From Alphaproteobacteria bacterium (GTDB lineage Bacteria > Pseudomonadota > Alphaproteobacteria > UBA8366), in NCBI GenBank assembly GCA_030743445.1, contig JASLSL010000286.1, forward strand, positions 1 to 7,293: 7,293 bases of DNA, given 5' to 3'. Made by a program: the position numbers and the translations under genes. The stretch's first letter is position 1, and each line of letters begins with the position of its first letter. This document shows positions 5,664 through 7,293 of the stretch, piece by piece. The notes under the pieces are model-generated. The model saw nothing but the letters and a program-made list of their open reading frames with translations. It did no database searches and was not told the origin of the DNA.

Positions 5664-6090
5664 CGTCCGCCGACATTTCCTCCGCGCCCGGGCCGAGCGG
5701 CTGGCCGTAGCTGAACTCGACGAAGTTGCCGTCGGGATCGCAGAGGCCGCAATAGTAGCCGACCGGATAGGGCTCCTGGCGCGGCTCCCAGACCAGGCAC
5801 CCGGCTTTGCGGGCGCGCTCGGCGATCGCATCGACCGCCTCGCGGCTCTCCAGCGCGAAACCCGCATGGCTGAAGTCCCGGTCCTGTTGATCGCGGCCCG
5901 GCCCGCCCGGCAGCAGGACGTAGACGAAGTCCTTCTCGCGGCCCGGCTCGGCCATCCAGACGATGCGGTCGCCGGAACTATCCTTGGTTCGCTCGTGCAC
6001 CACGCGAAGGCCGCAAAAGGTCTCGTAGAACTCTACGCAGGCCTCGAGGTCGCGAACGTGCAAGGCGATATGGGTCAGACTCGCCGCCAT
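5656..6090 (-). CDS. VOC-family metalloprotein (glyoxalase/dioxygenase fold)
   Basis: This 144-residue protein has the paired beta-alpha-beta-beta-beta fold of the vicinal oxygen chelate superfamily, which includes glyoxalase I, extradiol dioxygenases, fosfomycin/bleomycin resistance proteins and epimerases. The first module starts THIALHVRDLEACVEFYETF, and the second starts SHAGFAL and ends DPDGNFVEFSYG. Likely metal ligands are His7, His75 and Glu125. It has three further cysteines near the active-site half (Cys98, Cys114, Cys117). The reaction is not deducible: it resembles general glyoxalase-like proteins more than methylmalonyl-CoA epimerase, despite the nearby meaB. It starts at ATG 6090, 27 bases after the acetyltransferase stop, with only a weak ribosome site, so it probably shares a transcript with lrp and the GNAT gene. 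Confidence 0.88.
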   Translation of the reverse strand: MAASLTHIALHVRDLEACVEFYETFCGLRVVHERTKDSSGDRIVWMAEPGREKDFVYVLLPGGPGRDQQDRDFSHAGFALESREAVDAIAERARKAGCLVWEPRQEPYPVGYYCGLCDPDGNFVEFSYGQPLGPGAEEMSADAP

Positions 6091-6117
6091 GGGAAACCGT
6101 AGTCCCGCCGCGGCTTT

Positions 6118-6627
6118 CTAGTCCAGCAGCTTGGCCATCATGATCTCGTCGACGAAGCGGCCGTCGATATAGAGCGAGTCCCGGTTGAGCCCCTCCTCGA
6201 AGTAGCCCATCGCGTCGTAGAGCCGCTTGGCACGCGCGTTGTGGGCCATCACCGTGAGCTCGATCCGGTGCACGCCGGCGCTGCGCGCGTGCGCCTCGAT
6301 CTCGGCCATGAGCTGGCGGCCGACGCCCTTGCCGTTGTGGGCCTGGAGCACCCCGACCCCGACCCGGCCGCAATCCCGGTTGCGCGAGAACTGGCCGGCC
6401 ATGCACAGCGCCTCGCCGACGACCTCGTCGCCGGCCCAGGCGTTGACCAGGAAATGCCGCGGCATCTCGATGAACTTCTCGATCACGAAGCGCATGTCGT
6501 CGACCGAGCGCGCGCGTTCCTCCGGCAGCAGCAGCATCAGGCTGGTCTCGGCCAACAGCAGCTTGCCGAATTCGAACAGCGCCGCGGCGTCCCCGACCCG
6601 GGCCTCGCGGTATTCGTACTCCGTCAT
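6118..6627 (-). CDS. GNAT-family N-acetyltransferase
   Basis: This 169-residue protein of the GCN5-related family transfers an acetyl group from acetyl-CoA to an amine. The acetyl-CoA-binding motif A reads GVGVLQAHNGKGVGRQLM (90-107), with the pyrophosphate loop HNGKGVG. The next strand and helix are RIELTVMAHNARAKRLYDAM (121-140), ending in GY, the usual motif B. The acceptor-binding N-terminal half (TSLMLLLPEE) is typical of small-molecule or protein-amine GNATs, and the substrate is unknown. The frame stays open far upstream, but the ATG at 6627 is chosen because it overlaps the regulator's TGA as ATGA and has GGGAGG upstream. The overlap implies coupled translation with the Lrp-type regulator, so the regulator may act with or control this enzyme. 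Confidence 0.92.
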   Translation of the reverse strand: MTEYEYREARVGDAAALFEFGKLLLAETSLMLLLPEERARSVDDMRFVIEKFIEMPRHFLVNAWAGDEVVGEALCMAGQFSRNRDCGRVGVGVLQAHNGKGVGRQLMAEIEAHARSAGVHRIELTVMAHNARAKRLYDAMGYFEEGLNRDSLYIDGRFVDEIMMAKLLD

Positions 6628-7097
6628 CCCCTGGACCTCCCGGGCGGAACGATCTCCTTGCCGCCAACGACGGCCGAGAGCGCCACCGAGGAGATCGTGC
6701 GCCCGTGCGCGCGGAAGCGGTCGACCACCGTCTCCAGCGCCTCGACCGATGGCACCGCGACCTTGATGAAGAAACAGTCCTCGCCGGTGACGTGGTGGCA
6801 TTCCAGCACATCCGGCAGGTCGCCCGCCAGTTGGCGCACCGCCTGGTACTTCTCGCCGGGACACAGCACGCGCAGGAAAGCGGTGATCGCGAGACCCGCC
6901 AACGCCGGGTCGACCGTCGCGCGGTAGCCGGTGATCAATCCCGCCTGCTCCATCCGCCGGACCCGTTCGGCGACCGCCGGCGGCGACAGCCCGACCCGAC
7001 GGCCGAGGGCGCTGAACGACAGCCGCGCATCCTCCTGCAGCACCGCCAGTAGTTTCCGGCCGAGATCGTCCAGCGTGCTTTCGGTTCGTAAAGTCAT
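6624..7097 (-). CDS. Lrp/AsnC-family transcriptional regulator
   Basis: This 157-residue protein has normal length and order for the Lrp/AsnC family. The N-terminal winged helix-turn-helix spans about residues 9-60 (LDDLGRKLLAVLQEDAR, then SFSALGRRVGLSPPAVAERV and RRMEQAGLITGY). The C-terminal RAM ligand-binding domain spans about residues 68-145 and carries HHVTGEDCFFIKV, the conserved TG-x-D turn. These proteins form dimers and octamers, sense amino acids or related metabolites, and usually autoregulate. The ATG at 7097 is the only sensible start: an in-frame stop lies five codons upstream. No Shine-Dalgarno sequence precedes it; the leader is almost pure A/T. Its TGA overlaps the GNAT start. 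Likely targets are its own operon and whatever lies beyond the right edge. Confidence 0.94.
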   Translation of the reverse strand: MTLRTESTLDDLGRKLLAVLQEDARLSFSALGRRVGLSPPAVAERVRRMEQAGLITGYRATVDPALAGLAITAFLRVLCPGEKYQAVRQLAGDLPDVLECHHVTGEDCFFIKVAVPSVEALETVVDRFRAHGRTISSVALSAVVGGKEIVPPGRSRG

Positions 7098-7200
7098 ATC
7101 AAAAACAACATATCATATTAAAATATTAATTAGAATAATATTTTTATATATAACTTTTTTATCGATAATAGTTTTTGTAATGATGGTTAATTTTCAATCG
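7098..7200 (-). promoter_or_regulatory. Extremely AT-rich regulatory leader of the Lrp-type gene
   Basis: Counting by hand, 16 of these 103 bases are G or C, and only 6 of the 63 nearest the start codon, against a GC-rich background. Many -10-like hexamers occur on the minus strand, so a single promoter cannot be picked. It holds a perfect 9-bp inverted repeat and the palindrome TTATCGATAA (7159-7168). AT-rich, bendable DNA is typical of Lrp-family binding regions, so autoregulation here is likely but inferred. Confidence 0.6.
7120..7144. repeat. Inverted repeat, candidate AsnC/Lrp operator
   Basis: AAAATATTA (7120-7128) and TAATATTTT (7136-7144) are perfect inverted repeats around a 7-base spacer, centred at 7132, about 35 bases before the regulator's start codon. 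Dimeric Lrp-family proteins bind such AT-rich palindromes. In DNA this AT-rich a 9-bp repeat can arise by chance, so the assignment is tentative. Confidence 0.4.
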
Positions 7201-7293
7201 GCTTTGGGTTCGCCAACTTCATGTCGTTATCCTCCCCTCCCCCTTCTGATGAGGGAGCGGATCACACCCGCTTTCCCGTCATTCCCGGGACAA

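Noticed and set aside
5656..6090. VOC protein as methylmalonyl-CoA epimerase, given the nearby meaB
   Set aside because: The spacing and sequence around the ligands (SHAGFAL, DPDGNFVEFSYG) look like general glyoxalase-like proteins, and I do not see the epimerase-typical segments; it also belongs to the lrp-GNAT unit.
7221..7293. Plus-strand open frame starting MSLSSPPPSDEG and running off the edge
   Set aside because: No ribosome site; the translation is of the kind produced by intergenic repeat sequence.

Overview
The window is a compact, GC-rich stretch of bacterial chromosome. Several features point to an alphaproteobacterium, possibly in or near the Rhodospirillales: a CobT-type aerobic cobaltochelatase subunit, a cysteine-poor L28, a MeaB chaperone and strong GC bias at third codon positions. 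The lineage is inferred from gene content, not from a database match. I see no phage, transposase, CRISPR or toxin-antitoxin genes, and most of the region reads as ordinary chromosome.

Layout. Two genes lie on the plus strand at the left: the 3' part of cobT (cobalt insertion into the B12 ring), then a secreted protein of unknown family with an HExxxH motif. All other genes are on the minus strand and meet these tail to tail near 1750-1775. Read from right to left along the minus strand they are: an Lrp/AsnC regulator after an extremely AT-rich leader; a GNAT acetyltransferase whose start overlaps the regulator's stop (ATGA); a VOC-fold metalloprotein followed by a strong hairpin; a 72-residue charged protein abutting meaB (stop codon directly followed by a GTG start); meaB; rpmB with its own promoter overlapping the meaB stop and a clear intrinsic terminator; a tgt-family gene whose likely promoter begins in that terminator's T-rich tail; and a probably Tat-exported dienelactone hydrolase-like enzyme.

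How the genes work together. CobT and MeaB both belong to B12 biology: cobalamin synthesis, and protection of the adenosylcobalamin-dependent methylmalonyl-CoA mutase. They are on opposite strands about 3.5 kb apart, and no mutase gene is in view. lrp-GNAT-VOC looks like one transcription unit, the small gene plus meaB a second, and rpmB, tgt and the hydrolase follow as separate units.

The two points most worth a second look are the HExxxH spacing in the secreted protein, which resembles the TldD metal site rather than the usual HExxH, and the altered substrate-loop residues of the Tgt protein. The latter suggest it may not be a standard preQ1-using enzyme. I do not see a multi-gene undescribed system here.
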